The position numbers were made by a program, and so were the translations under genes. The notes beneath the pieces are model-generated. The model ran no database searches. It saw nothing but the letters and a program-made list of their open reading frames with translations, and was not told the DNA's origin. This document shows positions 34,296 to 43,209 of a stretch of DNA of 64,000 nucleotides, piece after piece. The first letter of the stretch is position 1. Every line of letters starts with the position of its first letter. The DNA is from JBCDJG01 sp038748065 (GTDB lineage: Bacteria; Pseudomonadota; Gammaproteobacteria; Pseudomonadales; Halieaceae): positions 27,816 to 91,815 of the forward strand of contig JBCDJG010000016.1 in assembly GCA_038748065.1 (NCBI GenBank). The letters run 5' to 3'.

Positions 34296-35201
34296 ATGCC
34301 CGCAGCGAATTACAAAGGCATAATCCTCGCCGGCGGCACCGGCACGCGCCTGCACCCGCTGACCAGCACCGTCAGCAAGCAGCTTATGCCTGTTTACGAT
34401 AAACCCATGATTTACTACCCCCTGGTGACGCTGATGCTCGCCGGCATTCGCGATGTATTGGTCATTACAACCCCCCGTGACAAGAGTGCTTTCAGCGAAC
34501 TCCTTGGCGACGGCAGTCAGTGGGGGATGAATATCACTTATACTGTGCAGCCGAGCCCGGATGGCTTGGCCCAGGCCTTTATTCTCGGCGAGAACTTTAT
34601 CGGCAATTCCCCGGCAAGCCTCGTACTTGGCGACAATATCTTTTACGGCGGAGGCTTCAGCAAAAAACTGACCAGCGCCAGCAGTCGCGACCAAGGCGCC
34701 TCGGTGTTCGCCTACTACGTACAAGACCCGGAACGCTATGGCGTGGTGAGTTTTGATCGCGATGGCGTTGCCATCGACATCGAGGAGAAGCCCGCCAGGC
34801 CCAAGTCACACTACGCCGTGACCGGCCTGTACTTCTACGATAACGACGTGGTCGATATCGCCAAAAGCATCCAGCCATCGCCGCGCGGCGAATTAGAGAT
34901 CACCGACGTCAACAAGGTTTACATGGAACGAGGCGACCTGCGTGTTGAAGTTATGAGCCGCGGCACCGCGTGGCTGGACACCGGTACTCACAATTCCCTT
35001 CTGGACGCCGCCAATTTCATCCGCGTTGTTGAAGAACGGCAGGGCTTGAAGGTGGCCTGCCCTGAGGAGGTGGCCTATCGCATGGGCTACATCGACGCCG
35101 ATGCGCTACTGGCTCTCGCCGCCCCCCTTGAGAAGAGCGGCTATGGTCATTACCTAAAGCACCTGCTGCGGGAAGAGGGGGTTGTTCTCGATGAGGTTTG
35201 A
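34296..35201 (+). CDS. rmlA: Glucose-1-phosphate thymidylyltransferase
   Basis: 301 residues, RmlA/RfbA length. It has the nucleotide-binding loop G-I-I-L-A-G-G-T-G-T-R-L-H-P, then S-K-Q-L-M-P-V-Y-D-K-P-M-I-Y-Y-P, and L-G-D-N-I-F-Y-G for the metal site. It makes dTDP-glucose from dTTP and glucose-1-phosphate, the first step to dTDP-L-rhamnose. It overlaps rmlC by 11 bp, while rmlB and rmlD lie convergently downstream. Confidence 0.97.
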   Translation: MPAANYKGIILAGGTGTRLHPLTSTVSKQLMPVYDKPMIYYPLVTLMLAGIRDVLVITTPRDKSAFSELLGDGSQWGMNITYTVQPSPDGLAQAFILGENFIGNSPASLVLGDNIFYGGGFSKKLTSASSRDQGASVFAYYVQDPERYGVVSFDRDGVAIDIEEKPARPKSHYAVTGLYFYDNDVVDIAKSIQPSPRGELEITDVNKVYMERGDLRVEVMSRGTAWLDTGTHNSLLDAANFIRVVEERQGLKVACPEEVAYRMGYIDADALLALAAPLEKSGYGHYLKHLLREEGVVLDEV

Positions 35202-35739
35202 ACCAACGCCTCTCAAAGACGTCTTCTTGCTGGAACCCGCTGTCTATGGTGATGAGCGCGGCTTTTTCATCGAGACCTGGAACGCGAACACCTTCCGGGA
35301 CGCGGGATTCGATCTGCATTTCGTGCAGGATAATCACAGCCGCTCGGCAGGCGGCATTCTGCGTGGGCTCCACTACCAGACCGAGCACACACAGGGCAAG
35401 CTTGTGCGGGTAACAGCGGGTGAGGTTTATGACGTTGCCGTCGACCTACGCCGTTCGTCACCCAGCTTCGGGCAGTGGTTCGGCACCCATCTCAGCGCCG
35501 AAAATCACCGCATGCTGTGGGTGCCGCCAGGGTTTGCCCATGGCTTTTACGTGACCTCTGAGTCCGCTGACTTTCTCTACAAGTGCACGGACTTCTACCA
35601 TCCCGACAGCGAAGTCTCGTTGGCCTGGAATGACACACGGCTGGGGATTGAATGGCCCTTGCGTGATGGCACGCCGCCTGAACTATCGACCAAGGATGCG
35701 ACGGGCCAGGCCTTCGAAGACATTCCGCTGTTCGACTGA
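35191..35739 (+). CDS. rmlC: dTDP-4-dehydrorhamnose 3,5-epimerase
   Basis: 182 residues of the RmlC cupin. Family blocks include F-F-I-E-T-W-N, Q-D-N-H-S-R-S, L-R-G-L-H-Y-Q, V-D-L-R-R-S-S-P-S-F-G and F-A-H-G-F-Y-V, with the catalytic His in R-G-L-H. The ATG at 35191 is preferred over a TTG three codons upstream. It overlaps the end of rmlA and is the second gene of that pair. Third enzyme of the rhamnose pathway. Confidence 0.96.
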   Translation: MRFEPTPLKDVFLLEPAVYGDERGFFIETWNANTFRDAGFDLHFVQDNHSRSAGGILRGLHYQTEHTQGKLVRVTAGEVYDVAVDLRRSSPSFGQWFGTHLSAENHRMLWVPPGFAHGFYVTSESADFLYKCTDFYHPDSEVSLAWNDTRLGIEWPLRDGTPPELSTKDATGQAFEDIPLFD

Positions 35740-35768
35740 GCCGGAAATCACACAGCTCAGTCACGCTC

Positions 35769-36833
35769 TCATGCGCCCAGCAGCGGCCGCCACCAGCCCT
35801 CGTTCGCCAGATACCAGTCCAGCGTTTTGGCAAGACCCGTCTCGAAAGTTTCTTTGGGCTCGTAGCCCAGCTCGCGGCGCGCCTTATTGGCATCTATCGC
35901 GTAGCGCCAGTCATGGCCGGCGCGATCTTTGACAAACTCAATAAGATCCAGAGCACTTCCTCCGCGTGCGCAGGGCGCGTCCGGGAAGCGCGACGCGAGA
36001 TCAGGGTCACCGGCAAATCGACCATCGAGTTGACGGCATAGCAGCTCCACAATGGCCAGGTTGTTCCACTCATTGTTGCCGCCAATATTGTAGGTCTCGC
36101 CGACCACACCCGAGTTCAGTACACGCTCAATACCGCGGCAGTGGTCTTCCACATAGAGCCAGTCGCGGATATTAGTGCCATCGCCGTAAATCGGCAGCGG
36201 CAGTCCTCGCAATATATTGGTCAGGCACAGTGGAATCAGTTTCTCCGGAAAGTGGTAGGGGCCGTAATTATTCGAGCAGTTACTGGTAGTAACCTGCAGG
36301 CCGTAGGTATGCAGGTAGGCGCGGACCAGATGGTCCGAGGCAGCCTTGCTCGCGGAATAGGGGGAGTTGGGTTCGTACTGCCGGGTCTCGACGAAAGCGG
36401 GATCATCGACTGCCAGCGAGCCGTAGACTTCGTCCGTGGACACGTGGTGAAAGCGATGCGGCCTGTCAGCGCCGTCCAGCCAGTGCTCGCGGGCGGCACT
36501 CAGCAGGCTGTGGGTACCCACCACGTTAGTCTGGATGAAGGCATCCGGGCCATCAATCGAGCGGTCTACATGACTCTCGGCTGCAAAATGTACCAGCGTA
36601 TCCACCTCATGGTCACGCAAAGCAGCCAGGACCCTGTCGCGGTCGCAAATATCCGCGTGAATGAAGGTAAATCGGGAATCTGACGCAAGGCTCGCGAGGT
36701 TAGCGCGATTGCCCGCATAGGTGAGGGCATCGTAGGCGACAAGCCGGTCTTCAGGATGCTGCCCGAGCCAGTAGTGCACGAAGTTGGCACCGATAAAACC
36801 TGCAGCGCCTGTAACCAGCAAAGACCTAGGCAT
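35769..36833 (-). CDS. rmlB: dTDP-glucose 4,6-dehydratase
   Basis: 354 residues, extended SDR. It has V-T-G-A-A-G-F-I-G-A-N-F for NAD, the S-T-D-E-V-Y-G block, and catalytic Y-S-A-S-K. The start at 36833 has GGAG seven bases upstream; an ATG two codons earlier is only one base from it. It overlaps the rmlD end by 8 bp. It forms dTDP-4-keto-6-deoxyglucose, the substrate of rmlC. Confidence 0.97.
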   Translation of the reverse strand: MPRSLLVTGAAGFIGANFVHYWLGQHPEDRLVAYDALTYAGNRANLASLASDSRFTFIHADICDRDRVLAALRDHEVDTLVHFAAESHVDRSIDGPDAFIQTNVVGTHSLLSAAREHWLDGADRPHRFHHVSTDEVYGSLAVDDPAFVETRQYEPNSPYSASKAASDHLVRAYLHTYGLQVTTSNCSNNYGPYHFPEKLIPLCLTNILRGLPLPIYGDGTNIRDWLYVEDHCRGIERVLNSGVVGETYNIGGNNEWNNLAIVELLCRQLDGRFAGDPDLASRFPDAPCARGGSALDLIEFVKDRAGHDWRYAIDANKARRELGYEPKETFETGLAKTLDWYLANEGWWRPLLGA

Positions 36834-37707
36834 CGCCATTCTCCTTCAAATCCTTGAGCATCGCCCGTAACTGGCTGCGCCAGTGCGCGCCTGGCTGCTG
36901 CCAGTCGCGCTGGCTTCGCTCACTCGACAGTACGCTGTATGCCGGCCGGCTGGCCGGTGTCGGGTACTCCTGGGTGCTTAGAGGCTGAATGACGCAGGCG
37001 CCCGGTACCAGTCCAAGTACTGCGCCTTCCTCCTGAATAGCGACAGCAAAATCGAACCAGCTACACCTACCTTCATCGCTCCAGTGATAGATGCCCGCGC
37101 CGGTGGTCGGCTTCGCAGCTTGCCATAAGGCCCGAGCCAGGCCAGCGGCCCAGGTTGGCGAGCCAATCTGGTCATTGACAACGCCGAGGCTGTCGCGCTC
37201 ACCCATGAGGCGCAGCATAGTCTTGACAAAATTAGCCCCAAAGCGCGAGTACACCCAGGCGGTGCGCACGATCACGGCATCATGTAGCGCAGCTTGCACA
37301 GCCTGCTCACCCGCCAATTTACTCGCGCCATACCGGCCAAGCGGTGCGGTCGGGGCATCAGGCGTATAGGGCGAATGACCGCTACCGTCGAAGACAAAAT
37401 CGGTGGAGATGTGGATGAAGCGACAGCCCGCCTCCCGGCAGGACTGCGCCAGGTAGCGGGGCCCATCGGCATTGATGCGCAGGGCAAGCTCAGGTTCTTC
37501 TTCGGCACGGTCAACCGCCGTGTAGGCGGCAGCGTTGATGACCAGTTCGGGGGCATGAGAGGACACGCTGTGTGACACTGCAGCGGCATCACTGATATCC
37601 AGCTGGTCGCGTGTCAGCGCAACGACCTGCCAATTCGAAGGCGCGCACGCCAGCAGCTCTCGCCCAAGCTGACCACCGGCACCTGTCACAAGCACTGTGG
37701 AAACCAA
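36826..37707 (-). CDS. rmlD: dTDP-4-dehydrorhamnose reductase
   Basis: 293 residues, RmlD-type SDR with V-T-G-A-G-G-Q-L-G, the I-N-A-A-A-Y-T-A-V-D-R-A-E block, S-T-D-F-V-F-D-G and catalytic Y-G-A-S-K. It performs the last step to dTDP-L-rhamnose. First gene of the minus-strand rmlD-rmlB pair, which converges on rmlA-rmlC with a 29-bp gap between the stops. Confidence 0.96.
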   Translation of the reverse strand: MVSTVLVTGAGGQLGRELLACAPSNWQVVALTRDQLDISDAAAVSHSVSSHAPELVINAAAYTAVDRAEEEPELALRINADGPRYLAQSCREAGCRFIHISTDFVFDGSGHSPYTPDAPTAPLGRYGASKLAGEQAVQAALHDAVIVRTAWVYSRFGANFVKTMLRLMGERDSLGVVNDQIGSPTWAAGLARALWQAAKPTTGAGIYHWSDEGRCSWFDFAVAIQEEGAVLGLVPGACVIQPLSTQEYPTPASRPAYSVLSSERSQRDWQQPGAHWRSQLRAMLKDLKENGDA

Positions 37708-37792
37708 GTCTTCCCTCTTCCTGAACTCTGGGCCGTTGGTGGCGTCTGAGTGACTTGAACGTTAGACTAGCCGCAAAACCGAGTTTGACCAC

Positions 37793-39358
37793 GTGCCTGC
37801 AACGCCTTTCACCGCGCGAGCCCAAAGCACCCAGAACGACGCCCTGGACCTGAAGCTGGTATTCGGCATCAGTTTGCTGCTTTCCTTGTGGCTGATTATC
37901 AGCGACCCGTTGATTAATCGGGACGGTATCATATACCTCAGGGCTGCCGAAGCCTACTTGCGCGATGGCCTGCTAGCGAGCCAGGCCATTTTCGGCCGGC
38001 CGCTGTTGTCGGTTGGTATGGGCTTGCTGCACCAGCTTACGGGCTTGCCACTCCTGTACTGTGGGCAGCTGATCATTACGCTGTCTTATGCCTTTCTCTG
38101 CTGCGGATTCGTCGCGGTGATACGAGAGTTGGGCGCAAATCGTAGCGTGCAGATCGTCGCCGCGCTGGTGATTCTCACCCACCCCATGCTGAACGAGTAC
38201 CGCAGTTCGATCATGCGCGACCCACCCTACTGGGCCGCCATAATCTACGCGTTCCTCGCGCTATTAAATTACGCGAAGCAGCCAAGCCTGACAAAGCAGT
38301 GCCAGTGGTTTGCGCTCGTGTTGCTGGCCTCGACGATTCGCTTCGAAGGTTTGCTGTACGTTGCGCTTGCGCCCCTGGCGCTTTATTTCTGTTGGTCTGG
38401 CGAGGCCAGGCTGCGCCATGTCTTACGTCTTCTGGCGCTACCCGCGGTCAGCCTCTTACTGGTATTAGCCGGTTTGTGGCTGGGCCAGGCGTCGGTCGAT
38501 ACCGGGACACGGCTGTTCCCGGCAATCAGTAAACACCTGCAGGGCATCGCCTCTTTTCCCACTGAGTTTGGCGGCATCGCCAAGGAAACCGGACAGGCCC
38601 TACTCCAGTTCAGTGCCAAAGATGATGCAAAAACAGCGGCCTTCGCCGGGCTCATCGCCATTCTCGGTCTCAATCTGATTCGCGCAATGACGTGGCCCTA
38701 CACTGCGCTACTGGGCTGGTATTTCTGGCGCGGCAAGCAGGTAATCCTGTCACGACAGTCACGCTATTTGCTCAATGCCCACCTGCTGATCGCCCTTGCC
38801 TACCTGACCCTTTTCACCCTCGGCAATCGCTTCATGCTGGAACGCTACAGCGGCATCTTTACCCTGTTCATGCTGCCCTACCTCTGTTTCGCCTTATACA
38901 GTCTCTGGCAGCACGGTCGGGGAAGCGCCGCGAGAATCGTTGCTGTACTCCTGATCGTAGGCATGGTCGCCGATACCTTGCACAACGGGAACTACCGCAA
39001 AGCCTACGTCCGCGAAGCCAGTGAGTGGCTGCGTGACAACACATCCGACGATATCGCCCTGCTCTCTAACCAGCGGCAACTCATTTATCTCAGCGGCAAA
39101 CCCTACAAGTGGCGCCGGGGCAAACCCATTGACGACCGCTTCGCGGTCTCCAGGTTGCTGGAAGCTCCTCTGATGCACTGTGGCTACGACTATATGGCGA
39201 TTGACGTCAGGCCGCGAGCAGAGGCCGATTGGCGGCGCTTCACGCGGCGTTTTCGACTCGAGGAGCACGAGGTCTTCGACGGCGGCAAACTCGGGCGGAT
39301 TGTCATCGTTGACCTGCGCGGCCGCGATGCAGCTGACGACCGCTGTCAAAGGCAGTAA
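37793..39358 (+). CDS. Polytopic membrane glycosyltransferase, GT39/ArnT-like
   Basis: 521 residues with about ten hydrophobic segments. The first is followed by a short periplasmic loop carrying D-P-L-I-N-R-D-G-I-I-Y, the acidic pattern (Asp after TM1) used by polyprenyl-phosphate-sugar transferases of the PMT/ArnT group. A soluble tail of about 110 residues closes the protein. The GTG start is the only one close to the first TM. Position between rmlD and an LPS kinase suggests it modifies an envelope glycan; the donor and acceptor are unknown. Confidence 0.75.
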   Translation: MPATPFTARAQSTQNDALDLKLVFGISLLLSLWLIISDPLINRDGIIYLRAAEAYLRDGLLASQAIFGRPLLSVGMGLLHQLTGLPLLYCGQLIITLSYAFLCCGFVAVIRELGANRSVQIVAALVILTHPMLNEYRSSIMRDPPYWAAIIYAFLALLNYAKQPSLTKQCQWFALVLLASTIRFEGLLYVALAPLALYFCWSGEARLRHVLRLLALPAVSLLLVLAGLWLGQASVDTGTRLFPAISKHLQGIASFPTEFGGIAKETGQALLQFSAKDDAKTAAFAGLIAILGLNLIRAMTWPYTALLGWYFWRGKQVILSRQSRYLLNAHLLIALAYLTLFTLGNRFMLERYSGIFTLFMLPYLCFALYSLWQHGRGSAARIVAVLLIVGMVADTLHNGNYRKAYVREASEWLRDNTSDDIALLSNQRQLIYLSGKPYKWRRGKPIDDRFAVSRLLEAPLMHCGYDYMAIDVRPRAEADWRRFTRRFRLEEHEVFDGGKLGRIVIVDLRGRDAADDRCQRQ

Positions 39359-39391
39359 ACTGCCGCCACCTTCGAACGGCGAGCTAGCTTG

Positions 39392-40141
39392 ATGGCAGCG
39401 GAGCAAGAATCACAGCAATTGCACCGCTGGGCACCCGATCTTGCGGAAGCGCGCCACGTGCCGGGGTGGCGCGAAGTCGACTCATCAGGCACGGCGCGAG
39501 TGGCCTTTCATCCTGATCACCACCTTTATTTCAAAGCCTTTATGCCGCGCTCGCCCTGGGAGCGGGTCAAGGGCTGGTTGCGAGGCACGCGCGCGGCGAG
39601 GGCGCGCACTCACAACGAACAGCTGCGCAAGTATGGCTTTGAGACGCCAAGGGATATTGCCTGGGGTCGCCTGACTCATGGGCGGGAGTACCAGTACTCT
39701 ACCGCGGTGCCGGGTGATGGGGTGACGCACTGGTTAAGGCGCGAACTGACGGGGCGCGAACCGGCAGACCTTCTTATGAAGCGTAGGCTGCTGCGCGAGC
39801 TGGGCCGTTTTGTTGGACGTCTGCATCATGCCGGATTCGTGCATGGTGATCTTCGGCCGAGCAACGTGCTGGCACAGTACAGCGGAGAGCGCTTCAACTT
39901 TGCCCTGATTGATAACGAACGAACCAGCTGGCACCGACAGATTCCGGGGAAGCTGCTGCTGAAAAACCTGATGCAGCTGAACATGCTGCTGTCCAGCGAT
40001 CTCACAGTGACAGACCGATGGCGCTTCTTTCAGGCCTGGCGGCGGCAAATGCCAGAGCTCTCTGAGCTGGAGGCGCGGGTCCTGGCCGTGGAGGCCTACC
40101 AATGGGCACGGCGCAGGCTACAGGCGAAGGGCCTCAAGTGA
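39392..40141 (+). CDS. LPS-kinase-like protein (InaA/WaaP family)
   Basis: 249 residues of protein-kinase-like fold. The catalytic loop reads F-V-H-G-D-L-R-P-S-N-V-L and the metal-site Asp is in F-A-L-I-D-N-E-R. A basic N-terminal half and the R-x-x-H-N-E-Q segment fit small Kdo/heptose kinases. The start ATG is directly preceded by an in-frame TTG. Its last codons overlap the sulfotransferase start as GTGA. It probably phosphorylates a core sugar; which one is not determined. Confidence 0.8.
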   Translation: MAAEQESQQLHRWAPDLAEARHVPGWREVDSSGTARVAFHPDHHLYFKAFMPRSPWERVKGWLRGTRAARARTHNEQLRKYGFETPRDIAWGRLTHGREYQYSTAVPGDGVTHWLRRELTGREPADLLMKRRLLRELGRFVGRLHHAGFVHGDLRPSNVLAQYSGERFNFALIDNERTSWHRQIPGKLLLKNLMQLNMLLSSDLTVTDRWRFFQAWRRQMPELSELEARVLAVEAYQWARRRLQAKGLK

Positions 40142-40911
40142 AACACCTGCATATTGTAGGCTGCCCGCGCAGTGGCACCACGCTCTTGATGGAGCTCATC
40201 AGCACCTGCTTCGCCAGTGCGGGATACTGCGAGCACGAGAAAAGCATTTTTGAAGCCCCGGACGTGGACGGGGAGCCTTACTTCACGAAACAACCCAACG
40301 ATATCAAGCAGCTGTCGCACATCTTCCACCGCGACCCCGAGCTCTACATCATCTATATGGGTCGCGATCCGCGCTCGGTCATTACCAGCCTGCACGATGC
40401 GGAGCCGGGCGTTTATTTTTGTAACTATCGAGTCTGGAGTGAGTGCGATCGCGCCGCACAGCGCTATCTTGGTCACGCCCGCTTCCTGGCAGTAAGCTAC
40501 GAATCGCTGGTGGCGCAGCCAGACGCTATGCAGGATCGTATCGCGCAGCAGTTTACGTTCCTACAGCGCCGTCACCCTTTCTCGCAGTATCACTTGCACG
40601 CAAAGCCCTCACTCGCGTCGGAGCGCGCCATGCACGGTCTGCGTGAGGTCAACCCCGATAGTCTCAGCAAGTGGCTCAGTCACTTGCCGCGACTTGCCGA
40701 GCAGTTCCAGCGCCACCCCGCGCTCGCGGCGGATTTGACTCGGCTGGGCTATGAGGACGACGATGCATGGCTCTCAATGCTTCAAGAAATTGAACCAAAA
40801 GTCTTCCCGTGCCGTTACCCGGAACGCAGGCAATATATGAAAGAATGGGAAAAGGCACTGCGCGTCTATCTGAAGAGCAGACGCTACCTGCGGCGTATTG
40901 CCGCCGCCTAG
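40138..40911 (+). CDS. Sulfotransferase family protein
   Basis: 257 residues. The N-terminal PAPS-binding loop G-C-P-R-S-G-T-T (about residues 8-15) and the downstream 3'-phosphate block Y-M-G-R-D-P-R-S-V are both present. The GTG start at 40138 follows GAAGG by seven bases and overlaps the stop of the kinase gene, so the earlier in-frame ATG at 40102 is rejected. Cytosolic transfer of sulfate from PAPS to a saccharide or lipid is expected. Its stop overlaps the convergent second sulfotransferase gene by 4 bp. Confidence 0.85.
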   Translation: MKHLHIVGCPRSGTTLLMELISTCFASAGYCEHEKSIFEAPDVDGEPYFTKQPNDIKQLSHIFHRDPELYIIYMGRDPRSVITSLHDAEPGVYFCNYRVWSECDRAAQRYLGHARFLAVSYESLVAQPDAMQDRIAQQFTFLQRRHPFSQYHLHAKPSLASERAMHGLREVNPDSLSKWLSHLPRLAEQFQRHPALAADLTRLGYEDDDAWLSMLQEIEPKVFPCRYPERRQYMKEWEKALRVYLKSRRYLRRIAAA

Positions 40912-41522
40912 AATACGTAGTTGAAGGTATCCAGGTCCTCGGCAAACGCCGTTTCCACAATTTGTCGCCCCGCGTCGTTGTAGTACTCGCGATAGCTACC
41001 ACGGGAGGATGGCTTCGCGTGACCGAGTTCGGCAGCGACACCGAGGCGTTGGCAGATCGTCGAAAAATCCTCGGCGAGATTCTCGAAACGGCCGATGAAT
41101 TCCACCAGCATGCGGTCATTCTCGTCGACAAGCCAGCGGCGCTGCGCCATGAACATGCGAGGCTGGTCGTACAGTGTGGGATCACGTTCGACGTAGCAGC
41201 GGTGTAGCCATTCATCAAAGGACACCTCACCGTCGCCGAGACCTGTCTGCCCCGTCTTTACGCGGTAGTGGTAGTGACTGACCACTTTATCCCACGGGTT
41301 GCGCACCATGGTGAAGCGAAACTTGGTCTCCCAGGCGCGCAGCCCAAGCTGCCGGTATTTTTCTTGCGCAGTACTGTGATCAAGGCCGATGCCGAGCGCT
41401 CTTTCAATACTGCTGCCCCCGGTTTTATTAATGTGGATAAACACGTAGGGGCGAAGATGGCGCTCACGCAGGGTGCGGTGCCACCGCCGGAAATCCCCGG
41501 CCATATCGCTGGCCAGGCCCAT
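40908..41522 (-). CDS. Sulfotransferase family 2 protein
   Basis: 204 residues. The PAPS loop is F-I-H-I-N-K-T-G-G-S-S, as in the carbohydrate Sulfotransfer_2 family, and the 3'-phosphate block is M-V-R-N-P-W-D-K-V-V-S. It is somewhat short but both nucleotide motifs are intact. It lies on the opposite strand to the other sulfotransferase, sharing a 4-bp stop overlap, and heads away from the kinase/waaP set. Carbohydrate sulfation is the family norm. Confidence 0.85.
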   Translation of the reverse strand: MGLASDMAGDFRRWHRTLRERHLRPYVFIHINKTGGSSIERALGIGLDHSTAQEKYRQLGLRAWETKFRFTMVRNPWDKVVSHYHYRVKTGQTGLGDGEVSFDEWLHRCYVERDPTLYDQPRMFMAQRRWLVDENDRMLVEFIGRFENLAEDFSTICQRLGVAAELGHAKPSSRGSYREYYNDAGRQIVETAFAEDLDTFNYVF

Positions 41523-41581
41523 GGCTTACTCCTCACCGAGATGACAGGCCCACAGGGTAGCACGGCCGCCAATACACGGGG

Positions 41582-42361
41582 TCACAACAGTCGGTCGCCG
41601 CGATCACCGTAGCGCTGCCTGTGCCGAGTGCGCAGCTTCTCGAGTGCAGGCATCAGGCCATCTTCCAGCAGCCGTCGGTGTATGCCCCGCCGCCCGGCAT
41701 AGGCAGACATGAAATCATCGTAATCCACACGAGCGACACCAAGCTCTTCTGCGTTCAGCACAAAGCGCGCCAGATCTCGAGCCTGGCTCGAAGCGGAGGC
41801 CCCCGGTCCACGCGCCGCCTCGAGATCCACCAGACGCAATCCGCCTCCGGCAAACAGCAGGTTGGACCACTTGCCGTCGCCGTGGCTGAAACCGTGGTTA
41901 TGCAGAGCGCCGAGTAACTCGGCGCACTGGCGCAGCCAATCAGCGCGCTGCGTTGACTCTGCTTCGCCCAGCCACAGCGACTTCAGGTCGCGGGCGTCCT
42001 TGAAGCCCTGCGTCACCAGCAGCTGGGCATGCTGCAGGTGCAAACACAGCAGTGGCCGGGCAACCGGCAGGCCGGCCTGAAACAGTCGCTGCCCCGCATC
42101 CCAGGCCGCAAGGGCACGGCCGCCACGAAGACGATTACCCAAGCCCTGAAGCACGGACTTGTCACCATAGTATTTGATGTAACAAAAGTCGCCACCGATC
42201 TCGGCAAGCCCCACCCGAGAGTGGCTGTCGACCTTGATCTGTCGGCCCTGTTCAAGCCAGGAAACCGGATCAGCCAGCACCGGCGCAAGCGCGGCGCCCC
42301 GTTCACGAAGCCAGTCTTCGCCGCGCCATATTTTTAACGCTCCTTCAGCGGAGGTAGTCAC
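41582..42361 (-). CDS. LPS core kinase-like protein
   Basis: 259 residues of small-kinase fold with catalytic loop F-S-H-G-D-G-K-W-S-N-L-L and metal-site strand L-R-L-V-D-L-E-A-A. The GTG at 42361 has AGGAGG six bases upstream and overlaps the waaP stop as GTGA. The frame is open for 81 further codons upstream, but that part is antisense-type sequence without a site. It resembles the Pseudomonas kinases found directly after waaP. The phosphate acceptor is presumably an inner-core heptose, by inference. Confidence 0.82.
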   Translation of the reverse strand: MTTSAEGALKIWRGEDWLRERGAALAPVLADPVSWLEQGRQIKVDSHSRVGLAEIGGDFCYIKYYGDKSVLQGLGNRLRGGRALAAWDAGQRLFQAGLPVARPLLCLHLQHAQLLVTQGFKDARDLKSLWLGEAESTQRADWLRQCAELLGALHNHGFSHGDGKWSNLLFAGGGLRLVDLEAARGPGASASSQARDLARFVLNAEELGVARVDYDDFMSAYAGRRGIHRRLLEDGLMPALEKLRTRHRQRYGDRGDRLL

Positions 42362-43209
42362 TGTGCACCTCCTACCGGTAACGGCGGGGTGCGGCCGTGT
42401 TGGCGCCGGTACAGCTTCTGTGCTCGCCGGGCCACCGCCCGCCAGAATTTGGCATCCGCGCCAAGTGCCTGACGCAGCCCGCCCTGGCTGTATCGCGCCA
42501 TAACGCGCAGCAGATCGCGCTGGCTCAGGCCGCAGTCCATAGCGGAGAAGTATAGTCCCGCCATATCTTTGATCAGCCACCGCCGAGGCGTGTGTTTGCG
42601 GCACTGCGCCCGGTGCAGGTCGATGATATGGCAGCGCGGCGCTTTCTGAGACAGGCTCTCTGGCGCCAGGTGAAAGTGGCAGATATAAAAATCACGGTGA
42701 TTGATACCCGCGCCATGCATGCGCCGCGCACTGTCGGCGACCTTCAACAACAAGCGCAACTTGTCACGCCAGGGGGGCGGGCGCTCTGCCCAGTCGGCAC
42801 AGTAGTCCTCCAGGCTTACCGTGCCAACCAGATCATCGGTCACAATCAAGGATTCCAGCTGCGCCGGATTTTTCCCCTTAAGGGCGTAGGCGGCAACCTG
42901 CATCGTATCGACACCTATCGCCTGCAGCGCCTTAACGGCGCGGTACTCATTGCTCGCACCAAGCACGGGCAAGCGCAGCTGCAGCAGGTTTTTCACTACT
43001 TCGGACCAACCAATACCCTGGTGCAACTTGAGGAAAAAAGACGCTTCGCCTGCAGTAAAACGCAGTGTTCGCCGACCCTCGCGACTGCGAAAAATATCGC
43101 CCGGGGGCGCTGCGTCAGCCACCGCTTTGGCCCACTCCAGCATCGCCAGGGCTTCACCGGGCACGCCTTTCGATGCGAGATCCTCTCGCAAGAATGATTC
43201 ATTGGCCAT
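42358..43209 (-). CDS. waaP: LPS core heptose(I) kinase
   Basis: 283 residues. The WaaP signature is present: F-F-L-K-L-H-Q-G-I-G-W-S-E for ATP binding, I-N-H-R-D-F-Y-I-C-H-F for the catalytic loop and C-H-I-I-D-L-H-R-A-Q for the metal. It phosphorylates heptose I of the LPS inner core, which is essential in Pseudomonas. The ATG at 43209 overlaps the waaG end by 11 bp; an ATG three codons earlier is less favourable. Part of the waaF-waaC-waaG-waaP-kinase operon. Confidence 0.93.
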   Translation of the reverse strand: MANESFLREDLASKGVPGEALAMLEWAKAVADAAPPGDIFRSREGRRTLRFTAGEASFFLKLHQGIGWSEVVKNLLQLRLPVLGASNEYRAVKALQAIGVDTMQVAAYALKGKNPAQLESLIVTDDLVGTVSLEDYCADWAERPPPWRDKLRLLLKVADSARRMHGAGINHRDFYICHFHLAPESLSQKAPRCHIIDLHRAQCRKHTPRRWLIKDMAGLYFSAMDCGLSQRDLLRVMARYSQGGLRQALGADAKFWRAVARRAQKLYRRQHGRTPPLPVGGAQ

